Source: Marinomonas sargassi (GTDB taxonomy: Bacteria; Pseudomonadota; Gammaproteobacteria; Pseudomonadales; Marinomonadaceae). From it: a stretch of DNA of 64,000 bases. Where the stretch lies: NCBI RefSeq assembly GCF_025716875.1, contig NZ_JAOVZB010000001.1:620001-684000 (forward strand). The letters are read 5' to 3'. Position numbers and translations under genes: made by a program. Shown here piece after piece: positions 36,432-45,879 of the stretch. The notes beneath the pieces are model-generated. The model saw only the letters and a list, made by a program, of their open reading frames with translations. It was not told the origin of the DNA and did no database searches. Every line of letters starts with the position of its first letter. The stretch's first letter is position 1.

Positions 36432-36839
36432 TTAATAATTATCCACATAATCAAAAGAGTGACTTTCGACCACAGAACCGTCGGCAACAATGTCTACCGT
36501 CCACTTACCATCGAAGCCCGGTAGTAAGCGCTTACTAGACCATACTCGCCAGCGATTACCACCTATATCAAATGCAATTTCGGCCTGTATATTACCATCC
36601 AGTTTCCAACGATGGACAACCTGAGAACCAGCAAAATCACGAAGGTCAGTAAAAAAATACACCCTTTGAATTTCACCGTATTTTACATTCACAATCGGGC
36701 CAATCTCTTCTAATGGCTCTCGATCTATAACATCCGTTGCAAATTGAGCACGTGCCACTGTGCCTTGCGCCCACGCAGGTGTTATTGCCGTCAAGGTTAA
36801 AAAACCGATAAAGAGAACTCGGATTAATGCTTGCCACAT
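36432..36839 (-). CDS. DUF2914 family exported protein
   Basis: The 135-residue protein has a signal peptide (about 1-24, ending PAWA) and a DUF2914 domain (ARAQFATDVIDREPLEEIG, VYFFTDLRDFAGSQVVHRW, FDIGGNRWRVWSSKRLLPGFDGKWTV). It is a small periplasmic beta-rich protein of unknown role. The open frame extends 29 codons upstream, but the ATG at 36839 has a GGATCA-type ribosome site and starts the signal peptide. Confidence 0.82.
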   Translation of the reverse strand: MWQALIRVLFIGFLTLTAITPAWAQGTVARAQFATDVIDREPLEEIGPIVNVKYGEIQRVYFFTDLRDFAGSQVVHRWKLDGNIQAEIAFDIGGNRWRVWSSKRLLPGFDGKWTVDIVADGSVVESHSFDYVDNY

Positions 36840-37002
36840 ACTGATGATCCTTTTGAGTCTTTGGGTTTTAAAGTCTGAGCTACGCTTGTATCCAATCAAT
36901 ATTTGCTTATGTCTATGTCTAATCAATAAATGAGATTAATTATTAGCGAGTTAATACAGCGCGCTCATTATATTGAACTAATAACGTTAGTCTAATATGT
37001 CC

Positions 37003-37050
37003 ATAAAAAAAATGAGAGATTCGTAAAATTCACGAAAATCTCTCATTTTC
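37003..37050 (-). terminator. Terminator of gpt (minus strand)
   Basis: AAAATGAGAGATT and AATCTCTCATTTT form a 13-bp stem extended inward by CGT/ACG with a small bulge. On the minus strand, the stem runs into a seven-base T tract, correctly placed about 35 bases after the gpt stop. Confidence 0.85.
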
Positions 37051-37082
37051 TAAAAAGTAACACCCGCAAAGTAGGATAAAAT

Positions 37083-37580
37083 TTATTTCTCGTGGCGATC
37101 TGCCAAAGGGGTGGAGAAAGTATATTCCATGTCCCATGGGAAGCGGATCCAAGTGTCTTGGCTCACTTCAGTAATAAAGGTGTCGACTAGAGGCTTACCT
37201 GCTGGTTTAGCGTAAATCGTAGCAAAATGAGCTTTGGGCAACATTTCCCTAACTTTAGCGGCAGTTCGACCCGTATCTACAAGGTCATCCACTAAAATAA
37301 AGCCTTCCCCATCACCTTCCACGCCTTTTAATACATTCAAGTCGCCTTGTGCCATAGCCCCTTGACCTGCTTCGCCTTCTTTATAGCTGACGACACAAAT
37401 GGTATCGATAAGACGTATGTCCATTTCTCGGCAAAGTATCGCAGCTGGCACTAACCCTCCTCGGGTAATGGCAATAATACCCTTCCAAGGGCCTTGTTCT
37501 AATAAACGCCAAGATAAAGCGCGAGCATTTCTATGCAACTCTTCCCAAGATACTGGAAAGTCTTTTGAATAAGGGACCAT
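37083..37580 (-). CDS. gpt: Xanthine-guanine phosphoribosyltransferase
   Basis: The 165-residue purine salvage enzyme converts xanthine or guanine plus PRPP to XMP or GMP. The PRPP-binding motif [14 protein letters not shown] (about residues 93-106) and the N-terminal [13 protein letters not shown] are intact. The C-terminal [12 protein letters not shown] closes the purine site, as in E. coli Gpt. AGGAG lies upstream. It lies 45 bases downstream of cobU's stop on the same strand, so it could be read partly with the cobalamin genes, although it has its own ribosome site. Confidence 0.95.
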   Translation of the reverse strand: MVPYSKDFPVSWEELHRNARALSWRLLEQGPWKGIIAITRGGLVPAAILCREMDIRLIDTICVVSYKEGEAGQGAMAQGDLNVLKGVEGDGEGFILVDDLVDTGRTAAKVREMLPKAHFATIYAKPAGKPLVDTFITEVSQDTWIRFPWDMEYTFSTPLADRHEK

Positions 37581-37625
37581 GAATGCTCCTAAGCTCCGTA
37601 GTAAAAATATAAAGTGAATTAATTC

Positions 37626-38144
37626 TTAAAGAGTGGATTTTAACGACATAGGTAGGCCAGCTGCAACTAAAGTTACCCGATTGGTCAAATTTGCTAACTT
37701 TTGGTTCAATAAACCTGCTTCATCAGCAAAACGTCGCGCCAATGAATTCATCGGCATGATTCCTAAGCCAACTTCACTGGAGACTAGAACTAAATCTCCT
37801 TTAAAATGAGAAACAACTTCAAGCAAAGCTGTTTTCTCTATTTCTAAACGAGCTTCATCTTCTAAGCAAAGTAGGTTTGTCAGCCATAAGGTAAGACACT
37901 CCACTATTACGGCTTGTTGTGGGTCATTGAGTGAATTCAACACCCTAGCCAGCTCAAGAGGTTCTTCAATCACATTCCAATCTGCTGGGCGACTCTCTTG
38001 ATGCAGCTTTACACGATTGGCCATTTCTTCATCAAAAATTTGCGAGGTGGCAATATAGCTCACGTTTTTTCCTGACGCAGCTACCTCTTGCTGAGCAAAA
38101 GCGCTTTTTCCGCTACGCACGCCACCTAAAACCAAATGTTTCAT
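37626..38144 (-). CDS. cobU: Adenosylcobinamide kinase / adenosylcobinamide-phosphate guanylyltransferase
   Basis: The 172-residue CobU/CobP phosphorylates adenosylcobinamide and then adds GMP, activating it for attachment of the lower ligand in B12 synthesis. The P-loop GGVRSGKS (residues 7-14), YIATSQIFDEEM, and VSSEVGLGIMPMNSLARRFADEAG, a highly conserved CobU stretch, are all present. Its ATG overlaps the stop of cobC as ATGA. Confidence 0.94.
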   Translation of the reverse strand: MKHLVLGGVRSGKSAFAQQEVAASGKNVSYIATSQIFDEEMANRVKLHQESRPADWNVIEEPLELARVLNSLNDPQQAVIVECLTLWLTNLLCLEDEARLEIEKTALLEVVSHFKGDLVLVSSEVGLGIMPMNSLARRFADEAGLLNQKLANLTNRVTLVAAGLPMSLKSTL

Positions 38145-39238
38145 GCTAAATCTCGCCCTCCTGCACCTTTTAACAGCCTTATCAGAGCTTTATCCAATGA
38201 CTCCATTTCATGCATGGCTGGCAAAGCGACTCGAATCCAGTCTGTGCCTAAACGCACATGCACTCCCACCAAATGCAACATATCAAACACTTGTGCTGCA
38301 TAATCAGCACTTTCTAGCTGCCAAGTGATAAAGAGGTCATTGATAACGTTCTCTTGGGAATCAAAAATGGTATTGAGCTTGGGCATAACACGCTCTTCAA
38401 AGAAAACCCTTCTCTTTTGTAAAGACACTAACGCTGACTCTTGCCATCCTTTATCTTCTAAGGCGAGAGAAACCATATGCAAGCTTGGTGTAGATACCGG
38501 CCAAGGTCCCATTAAGTTTTGTAGGCTGCTCTGCCATTTATCGGCGCAAAAAACAAAGCCAACCCGAGCGCCCGCTAGGCCAAAAAACTTGCCCACAGAT
38601 CGTAGTACGAAAACCTGCTCAGGCCACTTTCCTACAACCTTTGACTCTTCACTAAGCGTAGGTATGAGACTTCTCTCAGCACAGGAATCAATAAAGGCCT
38701 CATCGACGACGAGAAAGCGCTTGTGCTCCTGAACTAGCTTAAGAAGCTTCTGCAAAGTCTTGTCTGACGCCCAACGCCCTGTAGGGTTATTCGGTTGGAT
38801 AAGCACAGCAACCGCCCAGTCTGCATCTAGTAAGTCTTCCAGCACATCATAATAAGCTAACTCATAACCCCACTTCTGCCAGACATAAGCGTGTTCTTGA
38901 TAACCAATACGAGGCACAAAAACTCGCCCAGATGACAAAATCGAGTTTGCTAAACATAATGGCAAGGCCTCAATAATTTGTTGGGTTCCAGCACCAATAG
39001 CTGTCGGTCGCTCTCCGTAGTAAGTTTGAGCTGATAAAAAAAGGGCTTCTTGATCAGGCAGCTCCATCCAGTATTCAGAAGATATAGGTGGAACCGGCCA
39101 AGGTTCTCGGTTACAAGCAGAAGAAAGGTCTAACCAATTTAAAGCAGAGTCGCCTACTTCCCTTTGCCAATGGGCAAGGTCACCGCCATGTTTAGGTGGT
39201 GTTAATTCTAAAAGCGGTGAAACTATACGAGCAGACAT
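38141..39238 (-). CDS. cobC: Threonine-phosphate decarboxylase-like aminotransferase for cobalamin synthesis
   Basis: The 365-residue fold-type I PLP enzyme supplies (R)-1-amino-2-propanol phosphate, the linker of the nucleotide loop. Visible are the N-terminal HGGDLAHW, LIQPNNPTGRW, VVDEAFIDS and the PLP-lysine site LRSVGKFFGLAGARVGF. The same function is called cobD in Salmonella and cobC in Pseudomonas nomenclature. An ATG five codons upstream lies without a ribosome site, so 39238 is preferred. Overlaps with cbiB upstream and cobU downstream show tight translational coupling. Confidence 0.88.
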   Translation of the reverse strand: MSARIVSPLLELTPPKHGGDLAHWQREVGDSALNWLDLSSACNREPWPVPPISSEYWMELPDQEALFLSAQTYYGERPTAIGAGTQQIIEALPLCLANSILSSGRVFVPRIGYQEHAYVWQKWGYELAYYDVLEDLLDADWAVAVLIQPNNPTGRWASDKTLQKLLKLVQEHKRFLVVDEAFIDSCAERSLIPTLSEESKVVGKWPEQVFVLRSVGKFFGLAGARVGFVFCADKWQSSLQNLMGPWPVSTPSLHMVSLALEDKGWQESALVSLQKRRVFFEERVMPKLNTIFDSQENVINDLFITWQLESADYAAQVFDMLHLVGVHVRLGTDWIRVALPAMHEMESLDKALIRLLKGAGGRDLA

Positions 39239-40191
39239 ATGGCAAGCCCCCATAAGTATACACTTTTATCCACCAGCACTATGGCTTCATTCAGGTGCTT
39301 AGGTAAGGGCTTTTCACCTTCCCCTAATATAGGGCGAGTTTCCATTTGACCGAAGTAAGGCGCCTCGCCACCCAGTTCAATCCCAAGAGCTCCTGCCCCT
39401 GCCGCCATAACAGGCCCTGCGTTTGGACTCTTCCAGCGAGCGGATGGTTGTTTGGCGCTACGAACAGCACTGTGCCAATGACCACAAGCAGCATAGCTAT
39501 AAATAACCAAACGAGCAGGTAAATAATTCAATACGTCATCGAAACGAGCTGAAAACCAGCCAAAATGTAAAAACTCGTCTGTTTTATAGCCCCACATGGC
39601 ATCTAATGTATTTGCCAGTCGATATAACAGTGCACCGGGTACTCCCAGTAACACAAACCAAAAAATCGGTGCAAAAATGGCGTCACTGCCATTCTCTAAT
39701 ATCGATTCAATACCTGCTTTAGCGATATTCGATTCATCTAGCTCATGTGTATCTCGGCTCACGATATGACTTACAGCCGTTCGTACTTCTTCTAATTGCT
39801 CATTAGAAACAGGCGCGTTGGATAACGGCGTAAAGATAGCTAGACCATGCTCTCGAAGGCTTTGCCAGCCTATGGTGAAATACAAGACAAGAACCGAAAG
39901 CGCATGCCCCAACCAACTAGGTAACAGCCAAAAAAGAATTAGTAATAGGAACACCCAAGGCACTACGGCCATAAGCCAAGCGATCACACCTGCCGTTTTC
40001 TGTTGACGGGCATCGTATTCCAAAGGAAGCTGCATACGTTGTCGACACCAATCTACCCAGCTGCCGAACCAAATCAGTGGATGCCAGTTTTTTGGCTCCC
40101 CTAAAATTCGATCAAGCAATAAAGCGACTAATAAAATAAGGGCGGTGCTGGAAAAATAAGAAAATAAGCTCTCAAAAATAGCAGTGATCAT
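39223..40191 (-). CDS. cbiB: Adenosylcobinamide-phosphate synthase CbiB
   Basis: The 322-residue inner-membrane enzyme joins aminopropanol (phosphate) to adenosylcobyric acid. The family signatures LLLDRILGEPKNWHPLIWFGSW, LYRLANTLDAMWGYKT and PNAGPVMAAGAGALGIELGG are present, with about five hydrophobic segments. It is the first gene of the minus-strand cobalamin operon (cbiB-cobC-cobU) and is divergent from cobQ. It is called cobD in Pseudomonas nomenclature. Confidence 0.93.
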   Translation of the reverse strand: MITAIFESLFSYFSSTALILLVALLLDRILGEPKNWHPLIWFGSWVDWCRQRMQLPLEYDARQQKTAGVIAWLMAVVPWVFLLLILFWLLPSWLGHALSVLVLYFTIGWQSLREHGLAIFTPLSNAPVSNEQLEEVRTAVSHIVSRDTHELDESNIAKAGIESILENGSDAIFAPIFWFVLLGVPGALLYRLANTLDAMWGYKTDEFLHFGWFSARFDDVLNYLPARLVIYSYAACGHWHSAVRSAKQPSARWKSPNAGPVMAAGAGALGIELGGEAPYFGQMETRPILGEGEKPLPKHLNEAIVLVDKSVYLWGLAICLLV

Positions 40192-40230
40192 AGTTATCCG
40201 TCATTTTTTCACTTAACAAGACAATGAGGT

Positions 40231-40251
40231 AAGGTAGAATTCTATCACCTT
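40231..40251. repeat. Inverted repeat in the cbiB-cobQ divergent promoter region
   Basis: AAGGTAGAATTCTATCACCTT holds a perfect TAGAATTCTA palindrome and outer AAGG/CCTT arms. The intergenic space is only 86 bases, so the element probably lies within both promoters. It is too short for a B12 riboswitch, and I see none. Confidence 0.35.
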
Positions 40252-40277
40252 ATTGATAAAGAACGTGATGAACCTGA

Positions 40278-41759
40278 ATGCCAGCTTTTAGTTTAATGAT
40301 ACAAGGCACCACATCCGATGCGGGAAAGAGCACACTTGCCACCGCTTTGTGTCGACTATTCGCACGACGGGGCATAGCCGTTGCACCTTTCAAGCCTCAA
40401 AACATGGCACTCAATAGCGCAGTCACAAAAGAAGGCGATGAAATTGGTCGAGCACAAGCCGTGCAAGCCTATGCTGCAGGGTTAGAACCAAACGTTCACA
40501 TGAACCCTATCCTCTTAAAACCCAACACAGACACAGGGGCACAAGTGATCATTCAAGGCCAAGCGGTTGGCAATATGAATGCAGTGGGCTATCACGAGTA
40601 CAAAAGTATTGCTAAAACAGCAGCACTCGACTCTTATACTCAGCTTGCCGAACAATATGAAGCGATTGTCATTGAAGGGGCTGGCAGCCCAGCGGAAATA
40701 AACCTTCGTGCAAAAGACATTGCTAATATGGGCTTTGCTGAAAGCATCGACTGCCCTGTCATTATCATTGCGGATATCGATAAAGGCGGCGTCTTCGCAC
40801 ACCTTGTAGGTACGCTAGAGCTGCTCAGTCAAAGTGAGCAAGACAGAGTCATTGGTTTTGTCATTAATCGTTTCCGAGGTGACATAAGCTTGCTGCAATC
40901 TGGACTGGATTGGCTAGAGCAACGTACAGGAAAACCTGTGCTTGGTGTACTTCCTTACCTGACAGGTTTTCATCTCGAGTCAGAAGACGCTGTGACTAAA
41001 AGCCCCATCAAAGAGAGCACAAACTCTAAACTGCAAATCGTCATTCCTATTATGCCTCGCACCAGTAACCACACGGACTGGGATGCGCTGAGATTACACC
41101 CCGATGTGCAAGTTTTATTAGTTGGCGCAAACGAACCGATTCCACCAGCCGATTTAGTTATTTTACCCGGCAGTAAAAGCGTACAAAGTGACCTCTCTTT
41201 TTTACGGGGGCAGGGCTGGGAAAGCTACCTTAACAAACATCTAAGGTATGGTGGCAAAGTCATGGGAATTTGTGGCGGCTTCCAAATGCTGGGACAAACT
41301 CTTTTGGACCCATTAGGACTAGAAAACAAACAAGCCAACACCAACTCGGCTGGCTTTGGTTTAATTCCTATGGAAACCGAGCTAAAGGATCAAAAGCAAC
41401 TAAAGCAACGTTGTGGGACATTAAACTTTGGCGATCAGGCTAAGCTCACTGGCTACGAAATTCACTCTGGCGCATCCCTCTTTTCGGAACAACACACAGC
41501 TTTCGCAACATTAGAGAGCGGTGAAAAAGAAGGTTATATCTCCGAAGACAAGCAGATAATAGGCACCTACTTACACGGCATATTCGATCACCCAGAAGCT
41601 CTACAGATGTTGTTAAACTGGGCTGGCGCAGAAGACGCCAGCCCATTTGATTATGATAAATACCGAGAAAGTGAAATAGATCGCCTTGCCGACAGCACAG
41701 AACAAGCAATGGATATAAATCAGCTCATTTCTCGATGCAAAACCTTCAATGCATCCTAA
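40278..41759 (+). CDS. cobQ: Cobyric acid synthase
   Basis: The 493-residue amidotransferase amidates adenosyl-cobyrinate diamide at four sites to give adenosylcobyric acid. The N-terminal ATPase domain has [19 protein letters not shown] and [13 protein letters not shown]. The C-terminal class I glutamine amidotransferase-like domain has [10 protein letters not shown] (Cys nucleophile) and GTYLHGIF. Length is normal. Divergent from cbiB; together these genes make the late B12 steps. cobS and cobT are not in this window. Confidence 0.95.
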   Translation: MPAFSLMIQGTTSDAGKSTLATALCRLFARRGIAVAPFKPQNMALNSAVTKEGDEIGRAQAVQAYAAGLEPNVHMNPILLKPNTDTGAQVIIQGQAVGNMNAVGYHEYKSIAKTAALDSYTQLAEQYEAIVIEGAGSPAEINLRAKDIANMGFAESIDCPVIIIADIDKGGVFAHLVGTLELLSQSEQDRVIGFVINRFRGDISLLQSGLDWLEQRTGKPVLGVLPYLTGFHLESEDAVTKSPIKESTNSKLQIVIPIMPRTSNHTDWDALRLHPDVQVLLVGANEPIPPADLVILPGSKSVQSDLSFLRGQGWESYLNKHLRYGGKVMGICGGFQMLGQTLLDPLGLENKQANTNSAGFGLIPMETELKDQKQLKQRCGTLNFGDQAKLTGYEIHSGASLFSEQHTAFATLESGEKEGYISEDKQIIGTYLHGIFDHPEALQMLLNWAGAEDASPFDYDKYRESEIDRLADSTEQAMDINQLISRCKTFNAS

Positions 41760-41762
41760 AAA

Positions 41763-43139
41763 TCAAACCACACCTGATGTGAGATCAACTTGCTTGCCTT
41801 CATAGCGACGCAGTAGAAAGCGGAAACGCAAGATCAGTATGGTAGAGAGCAAGCATAACCCAGCACCTAGACCGATATAGAAACCTCGTAGAGTCAATGC
41901 TTCAGCCCATGGGCTATAATGAGACAGCCAGAAGCCTAATGGCATGCTTAGACCAAACAGAGATATAGCAAATGCCATCATAGAGGTTCTAGTGTCTCTA
42001 AAGCCTCTTAATGTACCCGTAAAAACGGTTTGCAGCATATCAGGGTACTGATACCAAGAAGATATGAGTAATATGCTCGCAGCAATGGCGACAACGTCGG
42101 CGTTATTACTAAATAGATATGGGATTTGTTGATAAAAGCTTTGCGTCAGTACAAAACATAATGTCACGTAAAAAAGCCCCAGCAATACAATTACTCGAAC
42201 TCTTTTTTTCACTCCTGCCACCCCTTCTTTTGACATGGCTTTGGCGACAACAATGGCAGCAACCGCACTCATGGCCATCAAAGGCGTAAACAAAAAGGCC
42301 GTATAAGACATTACGATCTGACCACCACCTAATGCTAAATCTCCAAAGGCGGAAATAAGCCAAGTCATGGAGGAAAATAAACCTACTTCAAAAGCAAACG
42401 CAAAACCTGCTGGAGCCCCCACATTTAGCAAAATGCCGAACTTTTTCCCATAGCGCCATATAAAGCGAGTGAACAAAGGTTTCTTATTAAGAAACCTGTC
42501 ATACACGACAAACATCAAAACTGCCAAATACAGTGACAACAAAGAAGCTATTGCAGCGCCATCGGCACCCATAGGAGAGAATCCAAAATGCCCAAAGATA
42601 AGAACATAGTTAAAAATTACATTCAGCGTCAGGCCAGTACTGGCAACAAATAATGGGAAGCCGGGTCTACCTGCAGCTTCGAATAAGTTTTTGTAAGACG
42701 TCATTAAAGCCAGCATAGGCAAGGCAGGGGCAAAGATAGATAAGTAGCTTACCGTTACTCGTCTAGTCTCTTCTTCTGTTGCCATCATGCTAGCGAAATG
42801 AGGTAGCAAGAAGAAAACAAGCAAGCTTGCCAGTATTCCAAGCATAAGCGATGCCCCAACCGCTTGGGACATATATAAGTTCACCAGTTTTGACTGTCGG
42901 CCATGTAAATGGCGCGTTACCAAAGGGGTAATCCCAAAAGTGACACCAATTAAAAAACAACCGATAGGCAGCCAAAGGCTAGAGGCTAAACCAACGGCGG
43001 CTAAATGTAATGGGCTGTAATGTCCAAGCATAATGGTGTCTACAACACTAATAGACAGCTCCAGTGTCATGGTCAAAACCATTGGGAAAAGCAGGTGCAA
43101 TACCTCTTTTAAAACAGGGAAACGCTTAGACAAGGACAC
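41763..43139 (-). CDS. MATE-family efflux transporter (NorM-like)
   Basis: The 458-residue protein has twelve predicted membrane helices in two halves, with MATE motifs near VVDTIMLGHYSPLHLAAVGLASSLW and TVFTGTLRGFRDTRTSMM. It exchanges Na+ or H+ for cationic drugs or metabolites. The start is GTG, immediately preceded in frame by a stop; a TTG two codons later is an alternative. The 212-base leader between this gene and lysO contains no structure I can name. Its stop lies three bases from the convergent cobQ stop. Confidence 0.88.
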   Translation of the reverse strand: MSLSKRFPVLKEVLHLLFPMVLTMTLELSISVVDTIMLGHYSPLHLAAVGLASSLWLPIGCFLIGVTFGITPLVTRHLHGRQSKLVNLYMSQAVGASLMLGILASLLVFFLLPHFASMMATEEETRRVTVSYLSIFAPALPMLALMTSYKNLFEAAGRPGFPLFVASTGLTLNVIFNYVLIFGHFGFSPMGADGAAIASLLSLYLAVLMFVVYDRFLNKKPLFTRFIWRYGKKFGILLNVGAPAGFAFAFEVGLFSSMTWLISAFGDLALGGGQIVMSYTAFLFTPLMAMSAVAAIVVAKAMSKEGVAGVKKRVRVIVLLGLFYVTLCFVLTQSFYQQIPYLFSNNADVVAIAASILLISSWYQYPDMLQTVFTGTLRGFRDTRTSMMAFAISLFGLSMPLGFWLSHYSPWAEALTLRGFYIGLGAGLCLLSTILILRFRFLLRRYEGKQVDLTSGVV

Positions 43140-43351
43140 ACCTCATGTTGGGGAATTTACACATCACTAAATTGTGAACAGCAGCTATCTGGTATTAGCA
43201 GCTGGGTCTTCAGATGAGAGACGTGGGTAATTTAACACCTCACTCCTCATATTGCAGTGGCTAAAAAGAAAACAGCTCTTAATTCATTGTATTTATTTAG
43301 GAAAGTAACGAAAATAGCGGCTTATTTTCATGTCTAGGATGACAGATTAAA

Positions 43352-44272
43352 ATGACAGTTCTGATTACTCTCGGCCCTTTGTTAGCAGCACTACTTTTCG
43401 GCTTTTGGATTAACATCAAAATATTTACGCCCTCACGTGTTGCCAAAGGGTTAGAGAGCCTTGTGTACCTTATTCTAGGTTTAATCGGCTTTAGCCTTGG
43501 GGCACTAGAGAATCTCTCAGAAAAACTGATAGTGGCAGGTTATCAAGCGATTGTACTTCTCGCCTTAATTAGTTTTTTTAACCTATCAGGCCTTTATCTA
43601 AGTGGCCTACGTTTCAAAGCGACACATACATCAAATAGCCCCAAGCAAGAATCTAGTCATAATCTGGCACAGGTTTTTATTGAGGCAGCCAAGACATTAT
43701 CTTGGGTTATTGCTGGTGTTGTAATAGGGATTTTCTTCGGAGATACATTCACTGAAGTAGACGCCACAGTCACTTATTTACTCTACTTTTTACTTTTCTT
43801 AATTGGATGCCAGCTAAGACAGGGAAATTATCGATTACGTAAGCTGTTCTTAAACCCTCAGGGAGTCATTATTGCCCTAGTTGCAATAACGACCACATTA
43901 ACTGCAGGGCTTATAGGCTGCTCCATTCTAGAACTTGAGTGGAATCATGGGTTAGCCGTCGTTTCTGGATTCGGCTGGTATAGTTTATCGGGTATTCTTA
44001 TCACTGGTTTAGGTGACCCAATATTAGGCACTACCGCTTTCCTACTTGACCTAGGCCGTGAAATCCTCATTTTAATGCTGATTCCCTTTCTTTCTAGAAT
44101 CAGTAGCCACATATCTGTCGGCTTTTCTGGTGCGACCGCAATGGATTTTACTTTACCTATGTTAGGTAAGTTTCACGGCGCGGATATTGTCCCTATCTGC
44201 ATTTCAAGTGGCTTAATAATGAGTCTCTTAGTCCCTATTCTCATCCCTTTGTTCCTAGGTTTTTCTCATTAG
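43352..44272 (+). CDS. lysO: LysO-type L-lysine exporter
   Basis: The 306-residue membrane protein with about eight to ten helices matches YbjE/LysO: GFWINIKIFTPSRVAKGLESLVYLILGLIGFSLG, LVVSGFGWYSLSGILIT-like and GDPILGTTAFLLDLGREILILMLIPF. In E. coli, LysO exports lysine and its toxic analogue thialysine. An AGGA lies 11 bases before the ATG. A hairpin-containing gap follows. Confidence 0.88.
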   Translation: MTVLITLGPLLAALLFGFWINIKIFTPSRVAKGLESLVYLILGLIGFSLGALENLSEKLIVAGYQAIVLLALISFFNLSGLYLSGLRFKATHTSNSPKQESSHNLAQVFIEAAKTLSWVIAGVVIGIFFGDTFTEVDATVTYLLYFLLFLIGCQLRQGNYRLRKLFLNPQGVIIALVAITTTLTAGLIGCSILELEWNHGLAVVSGFGWYSLSGILITGLGDPILGTTAFLLDLGREILILMLIPFLSRISSHISVGFSGATAMDFTLPMLGKFHGADIVPICISSGLIMSLLVPILIPLFLGFSH

Positions 44273-44635
44273 CGTCAGCAATATGTAAACTCGAAAAGAC
44301 CTTTGTAAATAGCGTAATGCTTTTGTAAAAGCCGTTGTCGAGCCATAACACAACGCAGTAATCTTCCTCCATGCGTTGTGCTTTGTGGAACCTATTTATC
44401 TTTTGGAAATCAAACAAAGTGTGCAGGTGAAGGGGTCGCTTTGGTTATTACTCTCACATAATATTGGTAATGGACACCAAGCTTATGTTAGAAAAGATAC
44501 CGACAGATCTGGTTTCGCAAGGCACAAGGCATATATCCTTGCTTTTTCATTAATGTGCCCCATATATTTTTTATCCAGAACAGAATACTGACATCACTCA
44601 GTGATCAAACTAACAATAATCATGGAACCCTTTTT
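44273..44635. other. 363-base gap between lysO and the FKBP gene
   Basis: It holds a 9-bp perfect hairpin at 44349-44380 (annotated separately) and the FKBP promoter. A plus-strand open frame (44376-44591) lacks a ribosome site and coding character. I see nothing else. Confidence 0.5.
44349..44380 (+). other. Stem-loop with pyrimidine-rich loop downstream of lysO
   Basis: CACAACGCA (44349-44357) pairs perfectly with TGCGTTGTG (44372-44380). The 14-base loop includes CTTCCTCC, complementary to Shine-Dalgarno sequences. There is no T tract, so it is not a standard terminator. It could be part of a 3' UTR-derived small RNA; this is speculative. Confidence 0.35.
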
Positions 44636-45328
44636 ATGAAAAAAACTCTTATCGCGGCACTGGCTTTGTCTTCTGTGTCGTTAGCTTTTGCAGACGACGC
44701 TATCCAACTTGAGACCAAAGAGCAGCGCCTAGGCTACAGTATCGGCACCATGTTCGGCACTCGTATGACACAAGACTTTGCTGAACTAGATACTGCAACC
44801 TTTATTGCGGGCTTCCAAGATGCTTTTTCTGGAAAAGAAGGAAAAATGACGCTAGATGAAGTAACAGCAACCATCCAAGCTTATCAGCAAGAACAAGCGC
44901 TTGCCGCTCAACAGGAGCAAGAAAAACTAGCAGAGGAAGCCAAAGCAGCTTCTGTTACTTGGTTAGCGGAAAAAGAAGCTGAAGACGGCGTAATGAAAAC
45001 TGAATCTGGTCTGCTGTACAAAGTCATCACAGAAGGCACTGGCGAGAAGCCGACAGAGCTAAGTACAGTAGAAGTAGATTATGAAGGCAGCCTAATCGAC
45101 GGCACAGTATTTGATAGCTCATACCAACGTGGTGAGCCAATCTCCTTCCCTCTTAACCAAGTTATTCCTGGTTGGACCGAAGGACTACAGTTGATGACGA
45201 CTGGTTCTAAATACGAGTTATACATTCCATCTGACCTAGCCTACGGACCAGGTGGCACAGGCCCAATTCCTCCACACTCTGCATTAAAATTCGTGGTTGA
45301 GCTACACGGAATTAAAGCGGCAGAATAA
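44636..45328 (+). CDS. Periplasmic FKBP-type peptidyl-prolyl isomerase (FkpA/Mip-like)
   Basis: The 230-residue protein has a signal peptide (about 1-19, ending LAFA), an N-terminal helical dimerisation domain (about 25-115, with the long A/Q/E-rich helix) and a C-terminal FKBP domain (about 130-228: VEVDYEGSLIDGTVFDSSYQRGEPISFPLNQVIPGWTEGLQLM, then SDLAYGPGG). It catalyses proline isomerisation and acts as a chaperone in the periplasm. The start at 44636 begins the signal peptide; the longer frame upstream is discarded. A strong terminator follows. Confidence 0.92.
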   Translation: MKKTLIAALALSSVSLAFADDAIQLETKEQRLGYSIGTMFGTRMTQDFAELDTATFIAGFQDAFSGKEGKMTLDEVTATIQAYQQEQALAAQQEQEKLAEEAKAASVTWLAEKEAEDGVMKTESGLLYKVITEGTGEKPTELSTVEVDYEGSLIDGTVFDSSYQRGEPISFPLNQVIPGWTEGLQLMTTGSKYELYIPSDLAYGPGGTGPIPPHSALKFVVELHGIKAAE

Positions 45329-45377
45329 GGGCTCTTTGTATTTATTGCCCTCGTTTTAAAGCACATTGACGATTTTT

Positions 45378-45645
45378 GTTAAGCCAGTATGGAGTCCATA
45401 CTGGCTTTTTTATGTACTTCTTCTGGCGTTTTCACTCTAAGGCTTAAGTGAGGTCGATACCTATTATGCTTTTCTAATTATTTAAAGGTTCTACACCATT
45501 TAAATAAGAATTCTTGTTGGAATATCCCATCCACTTTTCTGCTAACAAATTTTGATAGCAATCATAACCATAGGTCGTGGGCGGCTTGATATTATTCTTC
45601 TGCAATTCCTGCTGATATAGTGAAGAATAATATCATGACTGAGTT
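45378..45645 (-). pseudogene. IS3-type transposase OrfB C-terminal remnant
   Basis: Reading the minus strand gives YQQELQKNNIKPP and YDCYQNLLAEK, then, after a frameshift, GIFQQEFLF and HNRYRPHLSLRVKTPEEVHKKA. These are the C-terminal motifs of IS3-family OrfB (DPYQNAVAERVNGILKQEF and RPHxSL). An in-frame TAA near 45480 and the frameshift show decay. Confidence 0.7.
45381..45411 (+). terminator. Rho-independent terminator downstream of the FKBP gene
   Basis: AAGCCAGTATGG (45381-45392) pairs perfectly with CCATACTGGCTT (45396-45407) over an AGT loop and ends in a T run. The same sequence also encodes the last residues of the decayed transposase on the minus strand. Confidence 0.9.
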
Positions 45646-45879
45646 GATGCCCCCTGATCTTTCTATTAAAAGCATAATAGACCAATCCATTTTGTCGTGT
45701 TTTCGAAGCCAAGTCAGCGCTGTTGATAAACCGTAGATGGGTTGGGCTTGCTGATAAGTCATGTAGCCTTTTTCGACAGCCACCTCTACCTGCATTTTAA
45801 AGCACAAGTTATAGTAATGTTGTGTACGCTTACGTTTTATATTAATTGATGTCCCTATATTAGGCCTCCTAAATGTCAA
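45592..45879 (-). pseudogene. IS3-type transposase OrfA remnant
   Basis: The first 65 or so residues match IS3-family OrfA helix-turn-helix proteins (KRTQHYYNLCFKMQVEVAVEKGYMTYQQAQPIYGLSTALTWLRKHDKMDW). A short GIQGR-type segment expected after IYG is missing. The downstream tail (from IMLLIERSGG) no longer resembles OrfA, so the frame has run out of the element's normal sequence. Confidence 0.72.

Noticed and set aside
40192-40277. Cobalamin riboswitch between cbiB and cobQ
   Set aside because: The space is only 86 bases and lacks the B12-box; a short inverted repeat is all that is visible.
43140-43351. Possible lysine riboswitch in the MATE-lysO intergenic region
   Set aside because: I could not find the lysine-box core elements or a matching expression platform; only short imperfect repeats are present.
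44376-44591. 71-residue plus-strand open frame between lysO and the FKBP gene
   Set aside because: No ribosome site, overlaps the stem-loop, ends inside the FKBP leader and has no recognisable protein features.
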